A model generated the notes under the pieces. The model saw only the letters and a list, made by a program, of their open reading frames with translations, searched no databases and was not told the DNA's origin. The translations under genes and the position numbers were made by a program. A stretch of DNA of 64,000 nucleotides from Thiomicrorhabdus sp. Milos-T2 (GTDB lineage Bacteria; Pseudomonadota; Gammaproteobacteria; Thiomicrospirales; Thiomicrospiraceae): positions 642,917 through 706,916 of the forward strand of contig NZ_KL370891.1 of assembly GCF_000702325.1 (NCBI RefSeq), in the 5' to 3' direction. The stretch's first letter is position 1. Every line of letters begins with the position of its first letter. This document shows, piece by piece, positions 8,454-17,654 of this stretch.

Positions 8454-9179
8454 TTAACCGGCAACACCAAAAATCATTCCTACCCATGTTGTAATCGCCA
8501 TAGCAATGCTTCCCCATATGATGACACGCATTGCTCCTTTTATTTTGCTTGCTCCTCCTACCCAGGCTGATAATGCTCCTAGAGTACCTAATAGAATTAA
8601 TGAGGATATGGTGATGACGATTCCCATATTTTGTAATGGTAGAAAAATAACTAATATAACGGGAATAATTCCACCCGTAATGAAAGAAACGGCTGAGGCA
8701 AAGGCCGCTTGAATTGGGTTAGCGCTATGAATTTCTGATAAGCCTAATTCATCTCTAAGATGCGCATCGAGAGCATCATGCTCCATAAGTTCATGTGCTA
8801 CTTGGTGGGCAGTTTGTTCGCTTACCCCGCGATTCATATAAATTAGAGCGAGTTCATGCTTTTCTGTTTCCCAGTTGTCTTGCAAAGCCTTTTTTTCAAT
8901 CTCAAGGTCTGCTTCTTCAGTGTCAGATTGAGAACTGACAGAAACATATTCTCCTGCGGCCATTGCCATAGCTCCTGCGGCTAATGCCGCAATGGCAACC
9001 AGTAAAATATGTTCACGGTCAGCGCCAGCCGCAATAACACCTACAATTAAACTCACTACCGAGATAATGCCATCATTAGCACCCAAAACAGCCGCTCTTA
9101 ACCAACCCATGCGATGGCTATAATGCTCTGCAATGAGATGTGTATTTAAATCTTCTGTAGTATTCATTGAGTTTGCCAC
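8454..9179 (-). CDS. VIT1/CCC1-family Fe/Mn transporter
   Basis: Inner-membrane protein of 241 residues resembling the vacuolar-iron-transporter (VIT1/CCC1) family, which moves Fe2+ or Mn2+ out of the cytoplasm. The N-terminal GWLRAAVLGANDGIISVVSL segment and the MAAGEYVSVSSQSDTE segment are family hallmarks; the latter region and the following acidic cytoplasmic helices (about 80-140) carry metal-binding carboxylates. About five membrane spans are visible. Its neighbours give no pathway. Substrate is inferred from the family only. Confidence 0.88.
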   Translation of the reverse strand: MANSMNTTEDLNTHLIAEHYSHRMGWLRAAVLGANDGIISVVSLIVGVIAAGADREHILLVAIAALAAGAMAMAAGEYVSVSSQSDTEEADLEIEKKALQDNWETEKHELALIYMNRGVSEQTAHQVAHELMEHDALDAHLRDELGLSEIHSANPIQAAFASAVSFITGGIIPVILVIFLPLQNMGIVITISSLILLGTLGALSAWVGGASKIKGAMRVIIWGSIAMAITTWVGMIFGVAG

Positions 9180-9240
9180 TCTGTCTTTAGCATTGAGACT
9201 CTTTACAAGAGTCTCACATTAGTTGAAGTATTCTAATAAA

Positions 9241-9765
9241 TTACCAAACCAGTAATTTATAACCCTTTTCTTGAAGCACCATCAAGGCCGCAGCGCCAAC
9301 TTGAGCATATTCGGCAAAAGGACGAATATCAGCATCTGTCCAGCCAATAGTTTTCATGGTGTTACCACAAGCAATCCAGCGAACATTGTAATCTTTAGCA
9401 AAACTTTCAACACGTTGATAGATTAATGGGTCAACTTTACGCATTGGCTTTTTGGCTAAAACATGAATACCGGGTCCAATGGCAACAACGGCAACTTGTA
9501 CATCATCGCCATAAAGTTGAATCATCGCTTGAATAGAGTTAAGAATATGGGTTTGGTACTCTGCATCTGATTTATTAAACATATAAACCACTTTATGCGA
9601 AGCTGGATCCCCCGGGAAACGATCGCTAGATGGACCGTTGACTTCTGGTGTGACTTTTAAGGTATGTTTTGCTGTGGTTGATGTATTTGCCTCTTCGTTG
9701 GCAAAACTGATTGCGCTAGAAAAGATGACACTTAAGCTTAATAGTAGGGTGATGAATAAACGCAT
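9241..9765 (-). CDS. exported DsrE-like protein
   Basis: Precursor of 174 residues with a signal peptide (about 1-22, ending ISFA), followed by a region resembling DsrE/DsrF-type folds: KVVYMFNKSDAEYQ near 60, VAVVAIGPGIHVLA near 100 and WIACGNTMKTIGW near 135 with a single conserved-looking cysteine. Cytoplasmic DsrE proteins take part in sulfur relay; periplasmic relatives are frequent in sulfur oxidisers but their role is not established. The gene stands alone, with a 36-bp MITE remnant just upstream in its likely promoter region. Confidence 0.7.
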   Translation of the reverse strand: MRLFITLLLSLSVIFSSAISFANEEANTSTTAKHTLKVTPEVNGPSSDRFPGDPASHKVVYMFNKSDAEYQTHILNSIQAMIQLYGDDVQVAVVAIGPGIHVLAKKPMRKVDPLIYQRVESFAKDYNVRWIACGNTMKTIGWTDADIRPFAEYAQVGAAALMVLQEKGYKLLVW

Positions 9766-9801
9766 AGGTCTTTCCTTTTACCTTAATAGGTTTTTAACTC
9801 T

Positions 9802-9837
9802 AGAGACCTTTCGCGCCGGTCTCATGCAAAGGTCTCT
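9802..9837. mobile_element. minimal MITE remnant upstream of DsrE-like gene
   Basis: AGAGACCTTT at the left and TGCAAAGGTCTCT at the right match both ends of the full elements, with only about 12 bp between. It is 37 bp from the DsrE-like start codon and could overlap its promoter. Confidence 0.55.
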
Positions 9838-10021
9838 CTAATATTGAAATCTAAATAAACATTTAGTTATTAGTTTATTGTATGTTGATTTATTACATCA
9901 AAACATTAACTTGTAATAAAATTGTTTATATAGCTAATAAGTTAATCTTATTGGTTAATCTTAGGAAGAGATTTTCAGTCCGAGATTTAATCACGTAAAA
10001 AGACTTTAAGGAAGTAAAGAA

Positions 10022-10321
10022 ATGATACAACCACAAATAGAGCAGGCCATTAATAACGAATTTGACGTTCAGTTTATGGAGTTGCTTAATGAAAGCCATA
10101 TGCACTCAGGGCCAGCTCCAGAATCGCATTTTAAATTGACGATTGTCTCTAGTACCTTTGAAGGGTTAAATAAAGTTAAAAGACAACAAGCTGTTTATAA
10201 AGCTTTAGTAGCGTTGATGCCACAATTTCATGCTTTGGCACTTCATACCTATACGCCTAGCGAATGGTTGGAAATAGAACAGAGTATTCCGGCTTCACCA
10301 AAATGTACTGGTGGGCATTAG
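10022..10321 (+). CDS. BolA-family protein
   Basis: Small protein of 99 residues with the BolA fold signature: NESHMHSGPAPESHFKLTIVSS, then a helix GLNKVKRQQAVYKAL and the closing LHTYTPSEW. BolA proteins work with monothiol glutaredoxins in Fe-S handling and affect morphology. It has a ribosome site AAGGAAG. It is transcribed alone, convergent with the apaH-linked membrane gene. Which BolA subgroup it belongs to cannot be told from sequence alone. Confidence 0.88.
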   Translation: MIQPQIEQAINNEFDVQFMELLNESHMHSGPAPESHFKLTIVSSTFEGLNKVKRQQAVYKALVALMPQFHALALHTYTPSEWLEIEQSIPASPKCTGGH

Positions 10322-10334
10322 TTGATTAACAAAC

Positions 10335-10901
10335 TTAAGTTTGTTCTTCGTCGGGAACGTAATCGGGGTCGGTCTCAGGATAGGTTAGATACCAAATATG
10401 ACTAAATTTTTCGGCATCTAGCTTATTTTGTAATAATAGAATGGCTTGAACATATTGCTCAATATAATGGAATTTTCCTTTTCTAACCGATTGATAAAGG
10501 TGGCGATATTTATTGGGCAAAAAGTGCTTAAAGTGCGCGATTAAGCCAAATTCCCCTTCGGTTTCGCCGATACGCTTCATAACCTCTTGACGAGCTTTAA
10601 ATTTAATTGTTCGTTCTTGAGATTCTAAAATTTTACTTACCCAAAAAAGTAACCCTGCCGCTAGTAAGAAGCTAATAACAGGGCGGTCATATAGAAAACT
10701 GCCCAGTAGAGTAACGGTCACCAAAATTAAAGCACTTACGGGAATGGTTAAAATGGATACCCAAATATAGTTGCCTTTAATTTCATCAGCGACTTTATCT
10801 ATATTAAATTGCTGAACATCAACTTCATTAAGACGCTTTAACATCTCCTCGGGAGAAGGCGTGTTTTGTGTAGAATCTTGATTTTGACTGGTATCATCCA
10901 T
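10335..10901 (-). CDS. uncharacterised two-span membrane protein
   Basis: I do not recognise this 188-residue protein. It has a polar, Gln/Ser-rich N-terminus (1-45), two adjacent hydrophobic spans (about 46-95, including VSILTIPVSALILVTVTLLG and VISFLLAAGLLFWV), and a basic then acidic cytoplasmic domain ending YPETDPDYVPDEEQ. It starts 6 bp after apaH ends, so it is probably the last gene of the lptD-surA-pdxA-rsmA-apaH strand. Context suggests envelope biology, nothing more. Confidence 0.75.
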   Translation of the reverse strand: MDDTSQNQDSTQNTPSPEEMLKRLNEVDVQQFNIDKVADEIKGNYIWVSILTIPVSALILVTVTLLGSFLYDRPVISFLLAAGLLFWVSKILESQERTIKFKARQEVMKRIGETEGEFGLIAHFKHFLPNKYRHLYQSVRKGKFHYIEQYVQAILLLQNKLDAEKFSHIWYLTYPETDPDYVPDEEQT

Positions 10902-10907
10902 TTTGAT

Positions 10908-11765
10908 TTATAACGACTTTTTCTTTTTAAGTTTAGGTTTACACTGTTGTTCACAATCAATTGTAAAACGCTGTTTTGAATCTAATGCATAAGCGGTCAT
11001 TTTGCCACCCCATAGGCATCCCGTGTCGGTTGAATGAATATGATAAGCATCTATTGCACCAAGCGTTGACCAATGCCCAAAAAAAATCTCATAATCTTTG
11101 TTACGACGCTTGGGAAAAACAAACCAGGGTTGATACTTTGAATCAGAGTCTTTTGGCGCATTTTTTAGCTTAAATTCAAGTTTTCCGTTTGCAGTACAAA
11201 AACGCATTCTTGCGAAAGCATTCACGATATAGCGCAGACGATCATCACCTGCTAGGCTGTTATCCCATTCTCGAGGTTCTGAACCAAACAGTTTCTTGGC
11301 AATAAAATCTTGCCAGTTAGGTTGTGCTAACTGATTATGAACCTCTTGAGCGTAATTTCTAGCTTCAGAAATTGACCATTGCGGTGGAATGCCTGCATGT
11401 ACCATCACGGCATGATAAAAGGAGTGGGTCACCATAAGAGGTTGGAGGCGCAACCAATCCATTAATTCATCGACATCATCCGCTTCAAGAATATCTCTTA
11501 AGGTATCTGATTTTGAGGTAAATTTATCTAGGCCTGAATAGGCGGCTAGCAAGTGAAAGTCATGATTACCTAAAACCATATCTGCTTTACCTTGTTCACA
11601 AAGTTGTTTAACAAAACGTAAACAAGCCAGTGATTTTGGACCACGATTAACAATATCTCCTACAAACCATAAATGATCAGAGTCCGGTTGATAGTTAATG
11701 TGTTTTAGCAAGGCTTGCAGTTCATCGTAGCAGCCCTGCAAGTCTCCAATAGCGTAGGTTGTCAT
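10908..11765 (-). CDS. apaH: symmetrical diadenosine tetraphosphatase ApaH
   Basis: Cytoplasmic metallophosphatase that splits Ap4A into two ADP. The 285-residue protein has the ordered motifs of the family: GDLQGCYDEL (residues 7-16), GDIVNRGPKSL (about 36-46) and GNHD (about 66-69), plus HAGIPPQW. Length matches E. coli ApaH. It follows rsmA by 36 bp on the minus strand. The apaG gene often found between rsmA and apaH is absent here. The basic tail KPKLKKKK is a small extension. Confidence 0.95.
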   Translation of the reverse strand: MTTYAIGDLQGCYDELQALLKHINYQPDSDHLWFVGDIVNRGPKSLACLRFVKQLCEQGKADMVLGNHDFHLLAAYSGLDKFTSKSDTLRDILEADDVDELMDWLRLQPLMVTHSFYHAVMVHAGIPPQWSISEARNYAQEVHNQLAQPNWQDFIAKKLFGSEPREWDNSLAGDDRLRYIVNAFARMRFCTANGKLEFKLKNAPKDSDSKYQPWFVFPKRRNKDYEIFFGHWSTLGAIDAYHIHSTDTGCLWGGKMTAYALDSKQRFTIDCEQQCKPKLKKKKSL

Positions 11766-11801
11766 TTGGTAAATGGTCTCTAAATATTAGTGGGTCGATT
11801 G

Positions 11802-12620
11802 TTATTTAATTTTATGGTAAACATTGGCTAGTTCAACAAACTTTTCTACACTCAGTGTTTCGGCTCTGGCTGTTGGATTAATTCCACAAGCTTCAATGTC
11901 TTCTACCTCTAAAAATCCTTTTAAGGTATTACGTAATGTTTTACGTTTTTGACTAAATGCTTGTTTAACAAGTTCAGCAAAATCGGCTTCATTATCTGCA
12001 ATAAAAGGTTTACTTTTGTAGGGAAGCAAACGAACAATTGCGGAGTCGACTTTGGGAGGAGGGGTAAAGTTTTCTGGCCCAACGGTAAATAGATATTCGG
12101 TTTCACAGGCGTATTGAATCATCACACTTAAACGACCATAGGCTTTAATGCCTGGGTTTGCGGTAATGCGGTCGACCACTTCTTTTTGTAACATAAAATG
12201 CATGTCTTGAATATGGTCACTAAAGTTAAGCAGGTGAAACATTAATGGGCTAGAAATATTGTATGGCAGGTTACCAACGATACGTAATGGTTGTTCAGGC
12301 TCAAATTCTAGCAAGGTGGCATAATCAAAAGCTAGTGCATCTGTGTGGTGCAGATTGAAAGCAGGTTTGCTGGCAAAACGAATTTTTAGAGGTCCAATAA
12401 GGTCATTATCTATCTCGATAATGTCCATTCGTTTAACCACATCGATTAATGGCTCTGTTAATGCCGCTTCACCAGGGCCAATTTCAACCAAATGATTTTC
12501 AGGCTGAGGACGAATTGCGGCCACAATTTGATCAATCACGCGACCATTGTTCAGAAAGTTTTGCCCAAACTGCTTTTTGTGTTTGTGCCCAGAAGGACGA
12601 TGGTTATTATTTTTTGCCAT
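11802..12620 (-). CDS. rsmA: 16S rRNA (adenine1518-N6/adenine1519-N6)-dimethyltransferase RsmA
   Basis: Methylates two adjacent adenines near the 3' end of 16S rRNA during 30S maturation. The 272-residue protein shows KKQFGQNFLNN, the SAM-binding VEIGPGEAALTEPL, DALAFDY and the catalytic NLPYNISSPLMFHLL. The C-terminal domain ends with the expected helical segment (PTARAETLSVEKFVELA). Its start lies 9 bp after pdxA ends, so the pair are likely co-transcribed. Confidence 0.97.
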   Translation of the reverse strand: MAKNNNHRPSGHKHKKQFGQNFLNNGRVIDQIVAAIRPQPENHLVEIGPGEAALTEPLIDVVKRMDIIEIDNDLIGPLKIRFASKPAFNLHHTDALAFDYATLLEFEPEQPLRIVGNLPYNISSPLMFHLLNFSDHIQDMHFMLQKEVVDRITANPGIKAYGRLSVMIQYACETEYLFTVGPENFTPPPKVDSAIVRLLPYKSKPFIADNEADFAELVKQAFSQKRKTLRNTLKGFLEVEDIEACGINPTARAETLSVEKFVELANVYHKIK

Positions 12621-12629
12621 GATTGATTC

Positions 12630-13613
12630 TCATTGTTCCTGCGTACTAGCCATTTGAAGTGCAACTTCAATCGCATATTCAAAGCTGCGAACATCGGCTT
12701 TACCGGTTCCTGCTAAATCGAGAGCAGTACCATGGTCTACGGAGGTACGAATAAAAGGTAAACCTAAGGTAATATTCACGGCATTACCAAACCCCATGTG
12801 TTTAAGAACGGGGAGGCCTTGGTCATGATACATCGCTAGAACGGCATCGGCTTGTTCTAGATATTTAGGTGTAAAAAGCGTGTCAGCAGGCAAGGGGCCA
12901 TTTAAATTCATCTTTTTGCCGAGTGTTTCTAAAACAGGCTCAATCACATCAATTTCTTCACGACCCATGTGTCCACCTTCTCCAGCATGAGGGTTTAATC
13001 CTGTGACTAAAATATGGGGTTCTTTAATACCAAACTGTGTTTGGAGAGCGTGATGGGTAATATTTAAAATATCTGTTAAGAGTGGCTGAGTAATTGCCTT
13101 AGGCACGTCGGCTAATGGTAGGTGTGTTGTGGCTAAAGCCACTCTTAGGCTTGGAGTGGCTAGCATCATAACAACTTGTTGGGTATTGCTGTCTTCTGCC
13201 AATAGCTCAGTATGTCCAGTAAATGGCAAGCCAGCTTCATTTATAACGCCTTTATGAACCGGTCCGGTAACCATCCCTGAAAATTCATTATTCATGCAAC
13301 CTTGAATAGCTCGTTTGAGCATTTTAATGACGTAGTTTGCATTAGCCGGGTTAAGTTCTCCATCCACAACCGGTTCATCAGTGTTAATTTGGTCAATTAA
13401 GAGTGTTTTTGCTTGGCTCGGCTTGGCTGGCTGACTCGCGTCATAATTGATAAACTCAACCTCTAAACCCAAACGTTTTGCTCTATGAGCAAGCAGGGAT
13501 TTATCAGCAATGACCACCATTTCAATTGGCCAGCTTTTTTGTGCAAGTTGAAGCACTAAATCAGGTCCAATACCAGCAGGTTCTCCAGAGGTGATTACTA
13601 AACGTTGAGTCAT
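12630..13613 (-). CDS. pdxA: 4-hydroxythreonine-4-phosphate dehydrogenase PdxA
   Basis: NAD-dependent enzyme of pyridoxal 5'-phosphate synthesis acting on 4-phosphohydroxy-L-threonine. The 327-residue protein begins [16 protein letters not shown] and contains the metal-binding histidines in [20 protein letters not shown] and [16 protein letters not shown]. Its place between surA and rsmA is the conserved gammaproteobacterial order. It is separated from surA by 188 bp with a stem-loop and one dispersed palindrome. Confidence 0.97.
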   Translation of the reverse strand: MTQRLVITSGEPAGIGPDLVLQLAQKSWPIEMVVIADKSLLAHRAKRLGLEVEFINYDASQPAKPSQAKTLLIDQINTDEPVVDGELNPANANYVIKMLKRAIQGCMNNEFSGMVTGPVHKGVINEAGLPFTGHTELLAEDSNTQQVVMMLATPSLRVALATTHLPLADVPKAITQPLLTDILNITHHALQTQFGIKEPHILVTGLNPHAGEGGHMGREEIDVIEPVLETLGKKMNLNGPLPADTLFTPKYLEQADAVLAMYHDQGLPVLKHMGFGNAVNITLGLPFIRTSVDHGTALDLAGTGKADVRSFEYAIEVALQMASTQEQ

Positions 13614-13639
13614 GTTAATTTCCGTTGTTGTTTTAAGAA

Positions 13640-13655
13640 CTACCAGGCCTGGTAG
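13640..13655 (+). repeat. dispersed palindrome, intergenic copy (16-bp symmetry)
   Basis: ACCAGGCCTGGT at 13642-13653, extended by CT and AG to 16 bp. It lies 26 bp upstream of the pdxA start codon. Next to it, GTTTCAATTAG is tandemly duplicated (13702-13723). Confidence 0.88.
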
Positions 13656-13738
13656 ATATTGAAACCTTTGCTTAAAAAGGTTTTAAGAAAGTCTTAATAA
13701 AGTTTCAATTAGGTTTCAATTAGGTTTATTAAAGCCAA

Positions 13739-13779
13739 AAAAGCAGGTGTTGAGTTATTTGGCTCAACACTCTGCTTTT
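13739..13779 (-). terminator. stem-loop after surA
   Basis: AAAAGCAG-G-TGTTGAG pairs with CTCAACA-CT-CTGCTTTT around an 8-base loop. It is placed just after the surA stop on the minus strand and flanked by A/T tracts, so it probably terminates or attenuates before pdxA. Confidence 0.7.
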
Positions 13780-13801
13780 AGTTGGGTTTGTTTTTTATTT
13801 T

Positions 13802-15103
13802 TTATTGTTTGATTTGAATAAACGCTTCGTCTTTTAAACGACGTAGCCATAAATCAAACATTTCATTTGCTTTGCGAACACGAATTGCTTGAATTGCTTT
13901 TTGTGTTTGGTCTTCGCCGGCTTTGTTTATTTCGCGTTTGTCATCAAGGTATAACAACATCCAACCTTTATCGGTTGCAAGAGGGGGTAATGCGGTCTTG
14001 ATTGGCTGTTGTGCGACATCTTGACGAATGACACTCGGAATTTTATCAATCGTTCTCCAGCCTAAATCACTATTGGCATTAACTTCTGCCGGAATATCTG
14101 GGTACTTGGTAGAAAGTGCTTGAAAATCTTGCATGCTGTTTAGCGACTGAGAGAGTTTCATTAAACTGGTAGGAATTTTATTTCTATTCACATCGTCACT
14201 TAAAATAATAAAACGGAAAAGATGATACTCAGTTACTTCATCTACTTGACTGGTATCTTTTTTATCCGCTAATTTAATTAAGTGAAAGCCGCTAGCACTT
14301 TGAATAACATTACTCACTTGACCAACTTTTAGGTTTTCGATGGCATCAGCAAAGAAGGTAGGAACTTCTGATTCTTTCATCCAACCTAAGTCACCACCTT
14401 GCAAGGCTTTACCACCGTTTGAATAGCGTACGGCAAGTTGAGAGAAATCTTCTCCAGATTGAATGCGTTTTTGCAAAGATTTAATCTGTGCTAAGGCTTT
14501 TTCTCTTTGTTGAGGGGTTGCTGATTCGGGAAGCTCAATTAAGATATGATTGAGTCTAACTTGAACATTTTTTTCAGCCAGTTTTTGGCGTTTTAAATAG
14601 TTTTGAATTTCACTTTCGGTTACTTGAGCTTGGCTAATAACTTCGGCTTCTCTTAATTTTTGGATAAGCAGTTGTTGTTTGATTTTTTGACGCGCTTTTT
14701 GAAATCCACCGGACATTTCTAGGTTAAGTTGGTTGCGTAAATCAAGTAGCGATAAATTATTTTTTTCAGCTATTTTTTGCATCTGCTCGTTGATTTCTTC
14801 ATCGCTAACTTTTAAACCAATTTTATGAGCACGGTCCTCTTGTAACACTTCATAAATAAGACTGTCTAATACTTTTTCTTGAAGAGCTTGAGCATCCTTT
14901 ACCGGAATGTTTTGTGCAGCTAATGCTTGAGCTTGTTCATACATTTTGGCCGTTAATTCACTTTTAAGAATAATGTGGTCATCAACCACTGCAACCACTT
15001 TATCAAGTAAAACATCATTCGCAACGGCGTTAGAACTTAAGGTTGCCGTCAGGGTAAGACTAGTCAATATTGCCAGTAGTAGGGTTTGAAGCGTTTTTTT
15101 CAT
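13802..15103 (-). CDS. surA: periplasmic chaperone/peptidyl-prolyl isomerase SurA
   Basis: Periplasmic chaperone for outer-membrane beta-barrels, including LptD encoded next to it. The start chosen at 15103 gives MKKTLQTLLL... with a signal peptide ending NAVA; the frame is open 13 codons further upstream without a signal-like beginning. The N-terminal chaperone domain (about 30-170) precedes two parvulin-type PPIase domains, the first clear as QVRLNHILIELP...GGDLGWM, the second weaker (EYHLFRFIIL...DLGWRTIDKIP). The length of 433 residues is normal. Confidence 0.95.
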   Translation of the reverse strand: MKKTLQTLLLAILTSLTLTATLSSNAVANDVLLDKVVAVVDDHIILKSELTAKMYEQAQALAAQNIPVKDAQALQEKVLDSLIYEVLQEDRAHKIGLKVSDEEINEQMQKIAEKNNLSLLDLRNQLNLEMSGGFQKARQKIKQQLLIQKLREAEVISQAQVTESEIQNYLKRQKLAEKNVQVRLNHILIELPESATPQQREKALAQIKSLQKRIQSGEDFSQLAVRYSNGGKALQGGDLGWMKESEVPTFFADAIENLKVGQVSNVIQSASGFHLIKLADKKDTSQVDEVTEYHLFRFIILSDDVNRNKIPTSLMKLSQSLNSMQDFQALSTKYPDIPAEVNANSDLGWRTIDKIPSVIRQDVAQQPIKTALPPLATDKGWMLLYLDDKREINKAGEDQTQKAIQAIRVRKANEMFDLWLRRLKDEAFIQIKQ

Positions 15104-15157
15104 GCGTGTGCCTTTAAATATCCTAAATGTAGGTATTAACATTGCTGGATAAAATCT

Positions 15158-17530
15158 CTAAAAATTGAGTTTTTCGGTTAAAGTTTGTTTAAATTTTGTG
15201 CCAGAAGAGCTCAAACCTTTAAGCTCAAATTGCATTTGAATTCCGTCATTATACAAGCCATTTTCAAGTTGTGTACGTTCTGCAACAAATTCTGCTGCCC
15301 AACAGCAACTGTCGTAGCGTAAACCAAGTTGCATTTCATAAAAATCGTTTTCATTTAGGTCATAACTGCTGTAGATGCCTAGGTTCCAATCGGAATTGAT
15401 TTGTGTGTAACCACCTAATGAAAGCATTTCTGTTTCAGATGATGTGCCTTGGTCGTACAAAGTATGGTTAATTAAAGCGATATTGTTATTTTTTTGCCAT
15501 TTTAATCTTGTATTAGCATTTGTTAAATGTTGGTCATCGCTATCTAGTTGAGCGGTTGAGGCAAAATACCATTCATTGAACGCAAACCCTAATTTAACAA
15601 AAATATCTGAAACCTTTTCGGTTTCTGGAATGTCGTCTAAGGTGACATTGCGGTCTTCTAAATAAAGAATCTGACCGATTCCCATTTCTGCTATTTGTTT
15701 ACCAACGGGACTCAGTAATCTGCTGGTCAACGCGGTGGATATCTGTCGAGTATCGCCAATCAGATCAGCGCCTGTAAAGCGGTTAAGGGCAAAGAGATTA
15801 CTAAAGTCTAAACTGCGTTCGGCAGTATCAAATAATGTAATGTTGGATTGATCTTCATAAGGCGTATATAGGTACTGAATTTCGGGTTCTAAGGTTTGAA
15901 TATAATTCTGTTTATTAAATTCAATATTACGTTCAAAGGTTAATCCACTTTTAACCGCTATTTGCGGAACGAAGCGAGTGATATTTTTATCTTGAGGTTC
16001 ATTATTAAAGCCATCATCTCGCATTGAATATTGTGTTTGATTTGCGACTAAGGTTGTTTTTAAATAGCTGTAACTGTTTTGTATTTGATAGCTTAAGGTA
16101 GGAGAGGTGGTAAAACGTAAGCCTTCATATTTGTTTGTGACAGCAACGGGGGTTACAAAATCGGTCACCGTGGCATTAATATCAAAATCAAAATTACCAA
16201 CTTGTTTGAGGTAACTAGCACTAATTTCGGGGCGCTTTTCATAGTTTATTGAAGCGTTCTGTAAACGTAAATAACTTAGCAGCTGAACATAGGCACTAAA
16301 ATTTTGATTTTTATAATTAAGTTGTGCCTTACGCTGTTTTTGGGTTGCCGTTTTAAGGTTGGTTTGCACGGGGATATCGGCAAAAAAACTCTCGTCAGAA
16401 ACTTCATCCCAATCGACATTACTAGTAAAACCATGGCTCCAGTTTTGGTTAGCTTCAATGCTTGCACGCCAACGTTCAGAACGTTTATCTCCATAAATTA
16501 AGTTGCCACTGGAATCACTAGAAACGATTCCTTCTGAAGCCGTTAATTGATCTTGTAATCCGGTTAAGGTTATTTTGGCCCCATGGGTAATGTTATTGGT
16601 TTTAGCGATGTATCTAAATTCATTTTCTAACGCTAGGCCTCGCTGAGTCATGGGAATAGCCGTTAGCGTATCATCCATATTGGGGGCGATATTAAAGTAA
16701 TAAGGTATTTTGGCATATTGGTTAGAGGAATCTTGGGTAAGTGATTTATAACTGCCGAACTCAGGAAACAGTAATCCACTTGCTCGATCATCTAACGGAT
16801 AATCAAAATAAGGGGTATAGAAAATCGGGACATCTTTAAAGTAAAGAGTGGTGTTTTTACCAACGACACGACGGGTTTCATTATTAACAGTCAATTCATC
16901 AAAGGTTAAGTCCCAATCTAATGATTTGTCACTGTTGACTTTACAGGTGGTGAGTGTGGCCTTAGCTAAAGCGGCTAGTTTGGCTTTTTGATCAATTTTA
17001 ATGCTTTTTGAGTGTCCATGAGTGCGACTGGGTAGCATTTGATATTGGGTTTGTTTTAATTTGGCGGTTTCGTTTTTATTATTTATGACTGCCGTTTTAG
17101 CGGTAATCGTTATTTCTGGCTGATGAAGTTCAACATTGCCAGAAAAAATAGCGGTTTGTTTCTGCTTGTTTAAAACAGCTTGATCACTTAACACTACCAG
17201 GCCTGGTTGTTTTAAATTGGCGTTACCTTGTAATAAATATTCGTCTTTACTTGGCTGTAATAAACTGTCTGCTTCAATATGTTGAGGGGGATTAACCTGT
17301 TTTGGATCTTTTGGCGTAATGCTTTGAGGCTCTGCAATAAGTTGCGGGGCACAAGGATTAGTGCTCATTGAATTTTTGGCAGCCTGGGACAAAGCTTGGG
17401 TTGAAGGTTGGGTCGAAGGTTGAATCGTCTCTTGTGACCAGGCCTGGTTAGGCAAAAAGCTAAATAAACACAGTAGCGTATTAAATGTGTTGAAGCGAAT
17501 TGTAGAGGTGACTGTGTTTTTATTCTTCAT
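15158..17530 (-). CDS. lptD: LPS-assembly outer-membrane protein LptD
   Basis: Beta-barrel that inserts lipopolysaccharide into the outer membrane with LptE. The 790-residue precursor has a signal peptide (about 1-32, ending NQAWS), a Ser/Thr/Gln-rich linker with a repeated QPST motif, an OstA-type jellyroll domain (about 85-230: PGLVVLSDQAVLNKQKQTAIFSG) and a long barrel. Cysteines near 195 (TTCKV) and the adjacent pair near 742 (SCCWAAEF) fit the family's inter-domain disulfides. Two dispersed palindromes sit inside it, one coding the QAW at the signal-peptide end. It is divergent from amgK. Confidence 0.95.
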   Translation of the reverse strand: MKNKNTVTSTIRFNTFNTLLCLFSFLPNQAWSQETIQPSTQPSTQALSQAAKNSMSTNPCAPQLIAEPQSITPKDPKQVNPPQHIEADSLLQPSKDEYLLQGNANLKQPGLVVLSDQAVLNKQKQTAIFSGNVELHQPEITITAKTAVINNKNETAKLKQTQYQMLPSRTHGHSKSIKIDQKAKLAALAKATLTTCKVNSDKSLDWDLTFDELTVNNETRRVVGKNTTLYFKDVPIFYTPYFDYPLDDRASGLLFPEFGSYKSLTQDSSNQYAKIPYYFNIAPNMDDTLTAIPMTQRGLALENEFRYIAKTNNITHGAKITLTGLQDQLTASEGIVSSDSSGNLIYGDKRSERWRASIEANQNWSHGFTSNVDWDEVSDESFFADIPVQTNLKTATQKQRKAQLNYKNQNFSAYVQLLSYLRLQNASINYEKRPEISASYLKQVGNFDFDINATVTDFVTPVAVTNKYEGLRFTTSPTLSYQIQNSYSYLKTTLVANQTQYSMRDDGFNNEPQDKNITRFVPQIAVKSGLTFERNIEFNKQNYIQTLEPEIQYLYTPYEDQSNITLFDTAERSLDFSNLFALNRFTGADLIGDTRQISTALTSRLLSPVGKQIAEMGIGQILYLEDRNVTLDDIPETEKVSDIFVKLGFAFNEWYFASTAQLDSDDQHLTNANTRLKWQKNNNIALINHTLYDQGTSSETEMLSLGGYTQINSDWNLGIYSSYDLNENDFYEMQLGLRYDSCCWAAEFVAERTQLENGLYNDGIQMQFELKGLSSSGTKFKQTLTEKLNF
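17196..17207 (+). repeat. dispersed palindrome, genic copy in lptD
   Basis: Perfect ACCAGGCCTGGT inside lptD, read as PGLV (from KQPGLVVL) at the start of the jellyroll domain. Confidence 0.9.
17437..17448 (+). repeat. dispersed palindrome, genic copy in LptD signal peptide
   Basis: Perfect ACCAGGCCTGGT, read on the minus strand as NQAWS at the predicted signal-peptide cleavage region of LptD. Confidence 0.9.
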
Positions 17531-17654
17531 GCGGGTTCTATTTAACGGCGTTAATCTTGTTTATCTCATTCAGATATTTTCATTCAGAATTTGACATCTA
17601 ATAGAGAATCATTAATTATTCACGGACTGCTTATTTTAACCGAGTATTTAACGA

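Noticed and set aside
9196-9216. GAGACTCTT/AAGAGTCTC hairpin as MITE copy
   Set aside because: It shares only GAGAC with the element ends; more likely an ordinary hairpin between the VIT and DsrE-like genes.
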